In this document: in pieces, positions 1 through 6,126 of the stretch
How the letters are laid out: the number at the start of each line of letters is the position of its first letter
Numbering within the stretch: the first letter of the stretch is position 1
Source: Oscillospiraceae bacterium UBA1230
GTDB lineage: Bacteria; Bacillota; Clostridia; Oscillospirales; Oscillospiraceae
DNA length: 11,762 nt
Reading direction: 5' to 3'
Assembly (NCBI GenBank): GCA_002309395.1
Contig: DBWU01000041.1
Coordinates: 1-11,762, forward strand
The notes under the pieces: model-generated
Told to the model about the DNA's origin: nothing
Database searches by the model: none
The model's input: only the letters and a program-made list of their open reading frames with translations
Program-made: the position numbers and the translations under genes

Positions 1-194
1 GCGATCGCCTCGGTATGGGTGGGCATCGCCACGTCCTCGTTGAACACCGGCTTGCCGTTTTGCGGCTTATGGGTCAGATGCCCGTCAATGCCGATGCGCT
101 CGCACAGGCCTTTGGCAAGCAGCGTTTCGTCCGCCATGTCCAGCAGTTGATACTTCAGGGACGAGGAGCCGCAGTTGATGACAAGAATCTTCAT
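1..194 (-). CDS. ackA: Acetate kinase, N-terminal part (cut by window edge)
   Basis: Acetate kinase interconverts acetyl phosphate and ADP with acetate and ATP, the ATP-yielding last step of acetate fermentation in the cytosol. Only the first 64 codons are visible. They begin MKILVINCGSSSLKYQLLDM, the family's N-terminal nucleotide-binding signature (N-x-G-S-S-S-x-K), followed by a conserved stretch with GIDGHLTHK. Family proteins are about 400 residues, so some 335 lie beyond the left edge. The ATG at 194 is chosen because the protein aligns from its first residue and a ribosome site (AGAGGT) lies a few bases upstream. A promoter at 266-294 reads into it, so the gene does not depend on an adjacent upstream pta gene for expression. 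Base composition is GC-rich, like the core genes to the right and unlike the adjacent AT-rich operon. Confidence 0.95.
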   Translation of the reverse strand, partial: MKILVINCGSSSLKYQLLDMADETLLAKGLCERIGIDGHLTHKPQNGKPVFNEDVAMPTHTEAI

Positions 195-265
195 ACGTTT
201 TTACCTCTTTTGTGAAAAAATTTTGATCGCAAAAAGCGAAGGATGCCCACAAGCACCACTTATAT

Positions 266-294
266 AGTATAAAAGCGCCGCGCCATTTTTGCAA
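266..294 (-). promoter_or_regulatory. Sigma-A-type promoter for ackA
   Basis: On the minus strand a -35 box TTGCAA (289-294) and a -10 box TATACT (266-271) are separated by exactly 17 bases. The expected transcription start is near 259, about 65 bases before the ackA start codon. The match is to the consensus only; no operator or riboswitch was recognised in the short leader. Confidence 0.75.
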
Positions 295-531
295 GGGGTT
301 GCGCGCGTTCGTTTTTCATGAATTGTTGGTTTGTCAATGCTGCGTTATACATGGGGAAAAGAAAGATGAATCCGTTTAGGTGAGTGCCAGCCAAGGGGAC
401 ACCTGCTTTTCGGTCTTGTAGGAGAAACCCAGCCTTAACATGGGTACCGTTTGTTTGCCATCCTCTTTTACGCTCGGTTGTATCGCAGAGCAGAACACAC
501 GCAACGGCGATCAGTATTTTTCACAAAAAAC
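295..531. other. Gene-poor divergent intergenic region
   Basis: This stretch lies between the ackA promoter and the promoter of the AT-rich operon; the whole non-coding gap runs 195-616. I see no gene with start, ribosome site and family match. It holds a 45-codon open frame on the minus strand (376-510) that reads like a protein C-terminus but has no convincing start, and a weak hairpin, ACCCA with TGGGT around a nine-base loop (about 427-445). A small DltX-like peptide, often found ahead of dltA in Firmicutes, could not be recognised. The region may be the left junction of a horizontally acquired cassette. Confidence 0.6.
376..510 (-). pseudogene. Possible relic of a coding sequence (uncertain)
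   Basis: Read on the minus strand, 510 down to 376 is open for about 44 codons and ends in TAA at 376-378. The translation includes VKEDGKQTVPMLRLGFSYK and ends KQVSPWLALT, with a balanced mix of charged, polar and hydrophobic residues. A TGA lies directly upstream (511-513) and there is no start codon with a ribosome site, apart from an internal ATG at 439-441. I do not recognise the family. It may be the 3' end of a gene lost when the neighbouring cassette arrived, part of a repeated element, or simply chance: another minus-strand frame is also open here. Confidence 0.2.
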
Positions 532-562
532 TTGACAAATGAGATGTATGGTGTATTACAAT
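532..562 (+). promoter_or_regulatory. Promoter of the Dlt-like operon
   Basis: A perfect -35 box TTGACA at 532-537 lies in an A/T-rich stretch. The best -10 candidate is TACAAT at 557-562 with a long 19-base spacer; TATTAC at 554-559 with 16 bases is the alternative. Transcription would start near 569, about 48 bases before the TTG start at 617. It is the only strong promoter seen ahead of the four-gene operon. Confidence 0.65.
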
Positions 563-603
563 AATAAAAACACTGTCTCAAATGTTCCGTTAGAATGCTG
601 GCG

Positions 604-608
604 AGGAG
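604..608 (+). promoter_or_regulatory. Ribosome binding site fixing a TTG start
   Basis: AGGAG at 604-608 lies eight bases before TTG at 617-619. This favours TTG over the in-frame ATG at 539-541, which sits between the -35 and -10 boxes, and over GTG at 608-610, which overlaps the Shine-Dalgarno sequence itself. Confidence 0.8.
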
Positions 609-616
609 TGAATCTT

Positions 617-2101
617 TTGAATAATTTATTGCAATATCTTGAAAATAGCGAGAGGCTTGCACCAAATAAGACAGCGATCGCCGACGAGAATCAGTCCCTT
701 TCATATTCTGAACTTGTCAGTTTATCAAAACGCATTGCAAAAGCGATCCTATCACGCGCAAAAAGAGACGGTTCTCCGGTTTGTGTTTTTGCAGGCAGAG
801 ATGTTTATACCATTGCCTATTTTTTCGGGATTCTTTACAGTGGAAATTACTATGTTCCGATTGATCCGGATATGCCCGACGAGAAGAAAAAAATGATTCT
901 TTCCGATTGTAAGCCGATTGCACTTTGCGGAAATAACCCAAAGGGGTTTGAAACAAATGGGATGGAAACGATCCAGATTGCTGATTTACCAAACTCCGAT
1001 GACGGGATCAAGATTCCGGAGATTTCCGAAAGAGCGCCTGCGTATATGGTCTATACTTCGGGGTCGACGGGTAGGCCGAAAGGCGTGCTTAAAAGTCATT
1101 CTGCAATGATCAGTTTTATTGAAGCGTATTGCGAAACCTTTGATTTTTCGAGGGATGAGATTATCGGCAATCAAACCCCGTTTTTCTTTGACGCTTCGGC
1201 GAAAGATCTTTTCCTTTCCATAAAACTGGGAGCGACGATTGAAATCATACCTCCTGCAAAATTTGCGATGCCAACCGATTTGATTGAATACCTCAACAAC
1301 AAAAGAATCACATTTATTTCCTGGGTTCCATCAGCGCTTGCCATTGTTGCACAGCTGAAAACGTTTGAATATGTTTTACCCAAATATCTCCGCAAGGTTT
1401 TCTTTGTCGGAGAAGTCATGCCGGTTAAATATCTCAACTATTGGATTAAGAAACTGCCGGATCTGGAGTATGTCAATTTGTATGGACAATCAGAGCTTGC
1501 AGGAATCAGCTGCTATTATGTTGTGAACAAAGTGCTGAGTGATTTTGAGTCCCTCCCGATGGGAAGGCCGCTTAGCAACTGTACGCTTTATCTGATTGAT
1601 AATGAGGGAGAGATCATTACCGGAACCGATCAAAACGGCGAAATTTACATTGTCAGCGACGCGCTTGCAAATGAGTATTATAACGATCCTGAAAAGACAG
1701 CAAAATCGTTCTTTACCAAAGACTTTGGAACCGGCAGCGTTCGTTGTTTCAAATCTGGAGATATTGCATTTAAAAATGCAGAGGGCGATTATGTTTTTTC
1801 CGCTCGAAACGATTTTCAGATAAAGCATATGGGGCATCGTATTGAGTTGGGTGAGATTGAAACGATTGCCGGAGCGCTGCCGTGTATTGTCCGTTGCGCT
1901 TGCTTTTATAACAAGGAAAAGCAGTCGATTGTTTTGTTTGCCGAAACGAGCGACGAGAATGTAACATCAAAACAAATCAAAAATTTACTTAGACAGAAGC
2001 TTTCGTCCTACATGATTCCCGAAAAAATAAGAATCATTGATAAAATGCCGATGAATGCAAACGGGAAAATACACAGACAGAAGTTAAAGGAGTTATTATG
2101 A
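617..2101 (+). CDS. DltA-like amino-acid adenylating ligase (AMP-binding enzyme)
   Basis: A cytosolic ligase of the ANL superfamily, 494 residues from the TTG start, about the length of DltA. Such enzymes activate a carboxylic acid with ATP and load it on a carrier protein, here presumably the next gene's product. Visible core motifs are the P-loop YTSGSTGRPKG (146-156), an A4-type FFFDAS with Asp192 (the position that usually binds the substrate amino group), YGQSE (289-293), SGD with Asp382, GHRIELGEIE (406-415), and the C-terminal NGK with catalytic Lys484. VGEVMP (264-269) aligns with CGEVLP of DltA, so Val264 replaces the cysteine linked to D-alanine selection. The N-terminus MNNLLQYLENSERLAPNKTA also resembles DltA. 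The stop overlaps the carrier gene by four bases. I am sure of the superfamily and confident of the Dlt relationship; the substrate is unknown. Confidence 0.9.
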   Translation: MNNLLQYLENSERLAPNKTAIADENQSLSYSELVSLSKRIAKAILSRAKRDGSPVCVFAGRDVYTIAYFFGILYSGNYYVPIDPDMPDEKKKMILSDCKPIALCGNNPKGFETNGMETIQIADLPNSDDGIKIPEISERAPAYMVYTSGSTGRPKGVLKSHSAMISFIEAYCETFDFSRDEIIGNQTPFFFDASAKDLFLSIKLGATIEIIPPAKFAMPTDLIEYLNNKRITFISWVPSALAIVAQLKTFEYVLPKYLRKVFFVGEVMPVKYLNYWIKKLPDLEYVNLYGQSELAGISCYYVVNKVLSDFESLPMGRPLSNCTLYLIDNEGEIITGTDQNGEIYIVSDALANEYYNDPEKTAKSFFTKDFGTGSVRCFKSGDIAFKNAEGDYVFSARNDFQIKHMGHRIELGEIETIAGALPCIVRCACFYNKEKQSIVLFAETSDENVTSKQIKNLLRQKLSSYMIPEKIRIIDKMPMNANGKIHRQKLKELL

Positions 2102-2340
2102 ACGACGTCAAATCACGGTTGATTGAAATTTTAGAAGAGATCAATGACGATATCGACTACGAAACCGAAACAAATCTCATCGATGGCAAAATGCTTGACA
2201 GCTTCAGTATTATCCGACTGATTAGCAGCATCTGCGAAGAATTTGAAATTGATATTGGCCCGAAATGGATGAAAAACGAAAATTTCAACTCGGTTGAAGC
2301 GATGAGCAATATGATAAATACGATTTTAGAGGAAGAATAA
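2098..2340 (+). CDS. DltC-like acyl carrier protein
   Basis: An 80-residue acidic carrier protein, the usual size for DltC and other phosphopantetheine carriers. The attachment site is Ser35 in the motif GKMLDSFSII (30-39), matching the conserved D-S-hydrophobic core at the start of helix II, so a host phosphopantetheinyl transferase should convert it to the holo form. It should accept the aminoacyl or acyl group from the adenylating ligase as a thioester and present it to the MBOAT protein at the inner membrane face. Its ATG overlaps the ligase stop (ATGA), with AAAGGAG at 2086-2092 just upstream, indicating coupled translation. It sits between ligase and MBOAT, whereas in classical dlt operons the carrier follows the MBOAT gene. 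Fatty acid synthesis is unlikely given these neighbours. Confidence 0.9.
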   Translation: MNDVKSRLIEILEEINDDIDYETETNLIDGKMLDSFSIIRLISSICEEFEIDIGPKWMKNENFNSVEAMSNMINTILEEE

Positions 2341-3921
2341 GTGAGTATTACTTCATTAAGATTTGTCCTTTTTGTTGCCGCACTGGTGGTTGTTTATTTT
2401 AGCGTACCGAAAAAATTTCAATGGCTCACACTGCTGGCAGCAAGTATTTATTTTTATATAAGAGTTTGCGGAATCATTGAGCTTTTATTTGTTTTGTTAA
2501 CTGCGGTATCGATATACGGTGCGTCCGTTTGGCTGCAACGCATCCATGATACGCAAAAAATGGTTTTGAAGGCGAATAAAGAGGCGCTGACCGCCGAAGA
2601 GAAAGCACGGATAAAAGCGAAGAATAAAAAGAGGAGAAGAACGATTCTCGTTTTCACCCTGCTTTTGAATTTCGGCATTATGTGTGCGTGCAAGTATTCA
2701 CATTTTGCTGTTGGCACAATAAACTTGTTGTTTGGGACTACGATGAATAACAGTTTCAGCCTCATCGTTCCGCTGGGACTTTCGTTTTATACTTTTCAGT
2801 CAACAGGATATCTCATTAACGTCTACTGGAACAATTGCAGGGCAGAAAAGAACTTTTTAAAAGTTTTGCTCTTTATTTCTTTCTTTCCACAGATAACGCA
2901 AGGCCCGATCAGTGAATTTGAACCGTTTGCAAAGGAGCTTTATTCCGAGCATTGCTTGGATTATGTGAATTTCGCACACGGTACACAACGAATGATTTGG
3001 GGATTCTTGAAAAAGATGGTTCTTGCAAACACATTGGCACCAATGGTCAAAGATGTTTTTGCAAATTACAGTCATTACACGGGAATAACTGTTTTTATCG
3101 GCGCAGTTTTGTATAGTGTACAAATATATGCCGATTTTTCCGGGTATATGGATATCATGTGCGGATTTTGTGAAATTCTCGGTATTAAGCTGACAGAAAA
3201 TTTCAACAGACCGTATTTTTCAAAATCAATCGCGGAGTATTGGCGCAGATGGCATATTTCGCTCGGTGAATGGTTTAAGCACTATATTTACTACCCGATT
3301 GCCGTCTCAAAATGGAATAGAAAGCTCGGCAAAAACCTGACCGAGAGATTTGGAAAATCCATTGGAGCAAATCTGCCTGCAACGATTGCGCTTGTGGCGG
3401 TTTGGCTTGCAACCGGACTTTGGCACGGTGCTTCTTGGGCATATGTTGCATGGGGTGGTGCAAACGGCCTGTTTATTATTTTTTCAATGTGGATGGAGCC
3501 GGTTTACGACCGATACAAACGAAAACTCAGAATAAACGAAAGCAGATGGGTTTGGCGTGCATTCCAAACAGTCAGAACATTTACACTGGTCACATTTATT
3601 AAAGTTTTGCCTGAGGTCGGCACCTTGAGCGACGGGTTAGGCCTTTGGAAAAGAATATTTACAAATTTCACAATTCCTAATTCATTAACTGATTTGTTAC
3701 CGTTTGCAGATAATGTATTTAACTTATTGATTATAACGATAATTACTTTTGCGCTATTTACTGTTAGCCTTATACAAAGGAAACATTCATTCAGGGAAGA
3801 ATTAAACCGAATACCATATGTTTTAAGAATTATCATCTTGTCAATTATTACAATAATTATTGCAATGTTTGGCATTCCGGCTACTATTGATAACGGGGGC
3901 TTTTTGTATGCGCTCTTTTAA
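2341..3921 (+). CDS. MBOAT family membrane-bound O-acyltransferase (AlgI/DltB-like)
   Basis: A 526-residue multi-spanning membrane protein, starting with GTG directly after the carrier's stop codon; AGAGGA at 2328-2333 is the ribosome site. MBOAT proteins move an acyl group from a cytosolic donor to a hydroxyl across or within the membrane. Family marks are PLGLSFYTFQSTGYLINVYW, FFPQITQGPI, QIYADFSGYMD, NFNRPYFSKSIAEYWRRWH with His305, and GLWHGASW with His362, the expected catalytic histidine. A strongly charged Lys/Glu/Arg loop lies near residues 78-101 between the N-terminal helices and the next membrane segment. Length and motifs resemble AlgI-type alginate acetylases more than the roughly 400-residue DltB, yet the neighbours are Dlt-like. 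It probably takes the acyl group from the carrier protein. GC content falls sharply over its last 90 codons. The family call is firm; donor and acceptor are inferred. Confidence 0.93.
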   Translation: MSITSLRFVLFVAALVVVYFSVPKKFQWLTLLAASIYFYIRVCGIIELLFVLLTAVSIYGASVWLQRIHDTQKMVLKANKEALTAEEKARIKAKNKKRRRTILVFTLLLNFGIMCACKYSHFAVGTINLLFGTTMNNSFSLIVPLGLSFYTFQSTGYLINVYWNNCRAEKNFLKVLLFISFFPQITQGPISEFEPFAKELYSEHCLDYVNFAHGTQRMIWGFLKKMVLANTLAPMVKDVFANYSHYTGITVFIGAVLYSVQIYADFSGYMDIMCGFCEILGIKLTENFNRPYFSKSIAEYWRRWHISLGEWFKHYIYYPIAVSKWNRKLGKNLTERFGKSIGANLPATIALVAVWLATGLWHGASWAYVAWGGANGLFIIFSMWMEPVYDRYKRKLRINESRWVWRAFQTVRTFTLVTFIKVLPEVGTLSDGLGLWKRIFTNFTIPNSLTDLLPFADNVFNLLIITIITFALFTVSLIQRKHSFREELNRIPYVLRIIILSIITIIIAMFGIPATIDNGGFLYALF

Positions 3922-4981
3922 AAAAGCAATTATTTCTGTGTTATTATTTGTCGCCTTTATATTTGCTTTTTCAATTGCAATTTATGAGCCGTATGCCCAT
4001 TCGGAGCTTTATGTTTTTTGCGATTCAAACTTGCGCAAATCGATGTCCGGAAAAATTGATTTTTTGATTTTAGGATCATCGCCCGGCTATAGAGCATTTA
4101 TTCCACAAATCTATGATGACATTATTCAAACCTACAGTTATAATGCATCTGGTGCCTATATGCCATGGACCGGCAGAATTGCTTTGTTAAAAGAAGAGAT
4201 TGATCGCCAACCATTGAAAAGTGTAGTTATTGAAATATCTTATGATTCATTACTAGGAAATGTTAAATCTCCTGAACTGGTAGAAGGTCACGTGTACATT
4301 GAACCAAGAATAGGATCGTTCATTGATCGTGTAAATTATTTTTTCAGTAATGTTACTATTGATACTTTTGAAAAATATTATACAAATATCTTGCAGAACG
4401 GTGGAGCTTTTTATTTAAACTGGGCACGGAGTAAATTGGATCGTTCAAAGTTAGATTATATACATAATGTCAACTACCGGCAAAAGGGTTATCTTCCGTA
4501 TGATGAAAATGTGTGGCAAGATTTAACTGTCGATAAAAAAACTTTTTTAGATAATTTTGGAAAAAAACATATTAGTACAGAATTTCGGGAAGATAATTTA
4601 AACATACTAAAAGAGATGATAGATATATGTCACCAAAAAAACATTGATGTTTTTTTTGCTGTTACACCATATGCTAATAGTTATATATCATGGTTTAACA
4701 ATAATGACGAGTTTGATAAAAAACTTTCTGACTTTGCAAACGAAAACGGTTGTTATTTTTGGGATTTTAATTTAATGAAAGGAAGATTTGAGCAATTATC
4801 AGATAAAACCGATTGGTGGGATGGTCAACATATGAGTAAACACGGGGCAGAAGTTTTTAGTAAAATGTCTGCTGAGATTTTTAGAAAGTTTTATCGCGGA
4901 GAAAATGTTGAGGATTGTTTTTATAATAACTATGAAGAAATGATGTTGGATTCCCCATATTGGCAGTATATGGGGAATTGA
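3908..4981 (+). CDS. DltD-like SGNH-fold protein, membrane-anchored
   Basis: A 357-residue protein with one N-terminal membrane segment (about residues 7-24) after a basic start MRSFKK, so most of it should face outside. It carries the two ends of an SGNH hydrolase/acyltransferase site: LGSS at 55-58 after a hydrophobic strand, and DGQH at 305-308 (D-x-x-H) near the C-terminus. In DltD and AlgJ/AlgX-type proteins such sites hand acyl groups to extracellular polymers. I infer that it completes transfer from the MBOAT protein to a cell-surface acceptor. The ATG at 3908 overlaps the MBOAT gene by 14 bases; the longer reading frame from 3860 would add residues before the clear anchor and was rejected. 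The upstream G-run at 3895-3899 is a modest ribosome site. The gene is very AT-rich. It is divergent, so I withhold the name dltD. Confidence 0.8.
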   Translation: MRSFKKAIISVLLFVAFIFAFSIAIYEPYAHSELYVFCDSNLRKSMSGKIDFLILGSSPGYRAFIPQIYDDIIQTYSYNASGAYMPWTGRIALLKEEIDRQPLKSVVIEISYDSLLGNVKSPELVEGHVYIEPRIGSFIDRVNYFFSNVTIDTFEKYYTNILQNGGAFYLNWARSKLDRSKLDYIHNVNYRQKGYLPYDENVWQDLTVDKKTFLDNFGKKHISTEFREDNLNILKEMIDICHQKNIDVFFAVTPYANSYISWFNNNDEFDKKLSDFANENGCYFWDFNLMKGRFEQLSDKTDWWDGQHMSKHGAEVFSKMSAEIFRKFYRGENVEDCFYNNYEEMMLDSPYWQYMGN

Positions 4982-5035
4982 CGGCCGAACTCAGTGCCAG
5001 TTTTAAACTTATATTACAGATGGAAGTTGAAAAAG

Positions 5036-5075
5036 AAAGGTAGACACATGAAGCACCATGATGTCTACCTTTTTT
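5036..5075 (+). terminator. Rho-independent terminator of the Dlt-like operon
   Basis: Eleven perfectly paired bases, AAAGGTAGACA (5036-5046) with TGTCTACCTTT (5062-5072), run into six T residues (5070-5075). The 15-base loop can fold further through CATG/CATG (5047-5050 and 5057-5060). The reverse strand also has a T-rich exit, so it could stop transcripts from exoA too. Confidence 0.9.
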
Positions 5076-5110
5076 CTGCTGATGTAAGGTCGGAAACAAA
5101 ACAAATCAGT

Positions 5111-5171
5111 CGAGTGCTTCCCGCTTTATCCATTGTTACGTAACAAGGTAAAAGACAAAGAAGCACGCTCG
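5111..5171. repeat. 61-base imperfect palindrome downstream of exoA
   Basis: The arms pair as CGAG+TGCTTC (5111-5120) with GAAGCA+CTCG (5160-5165, 5168-5171, two bases bulged), then CTTT and CC with GG and AAAG, then the perfect 14-base core TTGTTACGTAACAA (5133-5146). About 23 pairs can form. It lies just past the exoA stop codon. On the exoA strand a loosely T-rich stretch follows it, so it may act as an exoA terminator; an element end or attachment site is the alternative. Confidence 0.5.
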
Positions 5172-5174
5172 TTT

Positions 5175-5936
5175 TTAAACAAGATCCCTGAGCTCCAGCA
5201 CCACCGGGCAGTGATCGCTGCCGTACACTTCGCGCCGGATCTCCGCGGCGGCGATCCGCGGCGCCAGCCGGTCGGACACGATGAAATAGTCGATGCGCCA
5301 GCCGGCGTTGTTTGCCCGTGCGTTGAACCGGTAGCTCCACCAGGAATACGCTCCCGTGGCGTCCGGGTGCAGGCGGCGGAAGGTATCGGTAAACCCGGCG
5401 GCGAGCAGTTCGGTCATTTTCTGCCGCTCATCGTCGGAAAAACCGGGATTGAGGCGGTTGGATGCGGGGTTTTTCAAGTCGATCTCCTGATGCGCCACGT
5501 TCAGATCGCCGCAGTAGACCACCGGCTTTACCGCGTCCAGCGACAGGAGATACGCCCGGAGATCGTCCTCCCACAAGAGGCGATAGTCCAGCCGGCGCAG
5601 ACCGTCCTGACTGTTGGGCGTATAACAGCAGACCAGATAGAAGTCGGGATATTCGGCGGTAATCACGCGCCCTTCATGGCGATGTATGTCCTCACCGAAG
5701 CCGTAGGATACGGACAGCGGCTCCGTCCGCGTGAGGACGGCGGTGCCGGAATACCCCCGTTTATCGGCGGAATAGAAATAGCGGTGATAGCCCGGCAGGT
5801 CGAACAGAGCCTGTTCCGGCTGGAGCTTCGTCTCCTGCAGGCACAGAACGTCCGGCGCTTCGGCGGCAACGTAGTCCAAAAAACCCTTATTCAAACAGGC
5901 GCGCAATCCGTTGACGTTCCAGGACACCAGTTTCAT
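5175..5936 (-). CDS. exoA: Exodeoxyribonuclease III / AP endonuclease (ExoA/XthA family)
   Basis: A 253-residue Mg-dependent cytosolic nuclease of the endonuclease/exonuclease/phosphatase fold that cuts DNA at abasic sites and trims 3' ends in base excision repair. All family motifs are present: SWNVNGLRA with Asn7, LQETK with metal ligand Glu35, GYSGTAVLT (61-69), GRVITAEY (89-96), CGDLNVAHQEIDL with Asp144 and Asn146, WWSYRFNARANNAGWRIDY (199-217), and the C-terminal GSDHCPV with Asp241 and His242. Length is normal and no catalytic residue is missing. The ATG at 5936 is preceded by GGAGGG and matches the family start; an upstream extension would run through the promoter. It is transcribed away from metG and convergently with the Dlt-like operon. 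Gram-positive members are usually called exoA. Confidence 0.96.
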   Translation of the reverse strand: MKLVSWNVNGLRACLNKGFLDYVAAEAPDVLCLQETKLQPEQALFDLPGYHRYFYSADKRGYSGTAVLTRTEPLSVSYGFGEDIHRHEGRVITAEYPDFYLVCCYTPNSQDGLRRLDYRLLWEDDLRAYLLSLDAVKPVVYCGDLNVAHQEIDLKNPASNRLNPGFSDDERQKMTELLAAGFTDTFRRLHPDATGAYSWWSYRFNARANNAGWRIDYFIVSDRLAPRIAAAEIRREVYGSDHCPVVLELRDLV

Positions 5937-5970
5937 CTCAAATCCCTCCCCCTGTGTATCAAGCAGGAAT

Positions 5971-5999
5971 AGTATAGCATATTTGCGGCAAAATGGGAA
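5971..5999 (-). promoter_or_regulatory. Promoter of exoA
   Basis: On the minus strand TTCCCA (-35, 5994-5999) and TATACT (-10, 5971-5976) are 17 bases apart. The -10 box matches consensus in five of six positions, the -35 in four. Transcription would begin near 5964, leaving a leader of about 28 bases before the ATG, which holds the GGAGGG ribosome site. Confidence 0.6.
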
Positions 6000-6039
6000 C
6001 GGACAGACAGGAAAAAAGCGGCTTTTTACCGCCGGTTCA

Positions 6040-6068
6040 TTGACAAACGGGACGCGTCGGGGTAAAGT
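6040..6068 (+). promoter_or_regulatory. Promoter of the metG-tatD operon
   Basis: A perfect TTGACA at 6040-6045 and TAAAGT at 6063-6068 are 17 bases apart. It is back-to-back with the exoA promoter, the two -35 boxes being about 40 bases apart. Transcription would start near 6075, giving a leader of about 50 bases. That is far too short for a T-box riboswitch, and none was recognised. Confidence 0.75.
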
Positions 6069-6086
6069 AGAGAGCAGATCATTTCG

Positions 6087-6111
6087 TGCCGCTCTTCCAT
6101 TCGGAGCGGCA
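6087..6111 (+). other. Small hairpin in the metG leader
   Basis: TGCCGCTC (6087-6094) pairs perfectly with GAGCGGCA (6104-6111) around a nine-base loop. It ends four bases before the AGGAG ribosome site (6116-6120) of metG and no T-run follows, so it is not a terminator. It could stabilise the 5' end of the mRNA or tune initiation; no known regulatory family was recognised. Confidence 0.4.
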
Positions 6112-6126
6112 GAACAGGAGAAGACC

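Noticed and set aside
318..383. 21-codon plus-strand frame (MNCWFVNAALYMGKRKMNPFR) as a possible DltX-like peptide
   Set aside because: It has no ribosome site, lies upstream of the operon promoter, is much shorter than DltX (about 50 residues) and lacks a clear membrane segment.
383..5000. AGTGCCAG present at both cassette borders (383-390 and 4993-5000), as a possible target-site duplication or att repeat
   Set aside because: An 8-base match between two stretches of about 200 bases is expected by chance roughly once, and there is no integrase or inverted repeat to support it.
5139..5151. CGTAACAAGGTAA, identical to a stretch near the conserved 3' end of 16S rRNA
   Set aside because: The match stops after 13 bases, no other rRNA sequence flanks it, and it is half of the palindrome described at 5111-5171. 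Coincidence is the simpler reading.
5133..5972. 279-codon plus-strand frame opposite exoA
   Set aside because: Antisense shadow of exoA. The minus-strand product has all exonuclease III motifs, while this frame has no start site or recognisable domain.
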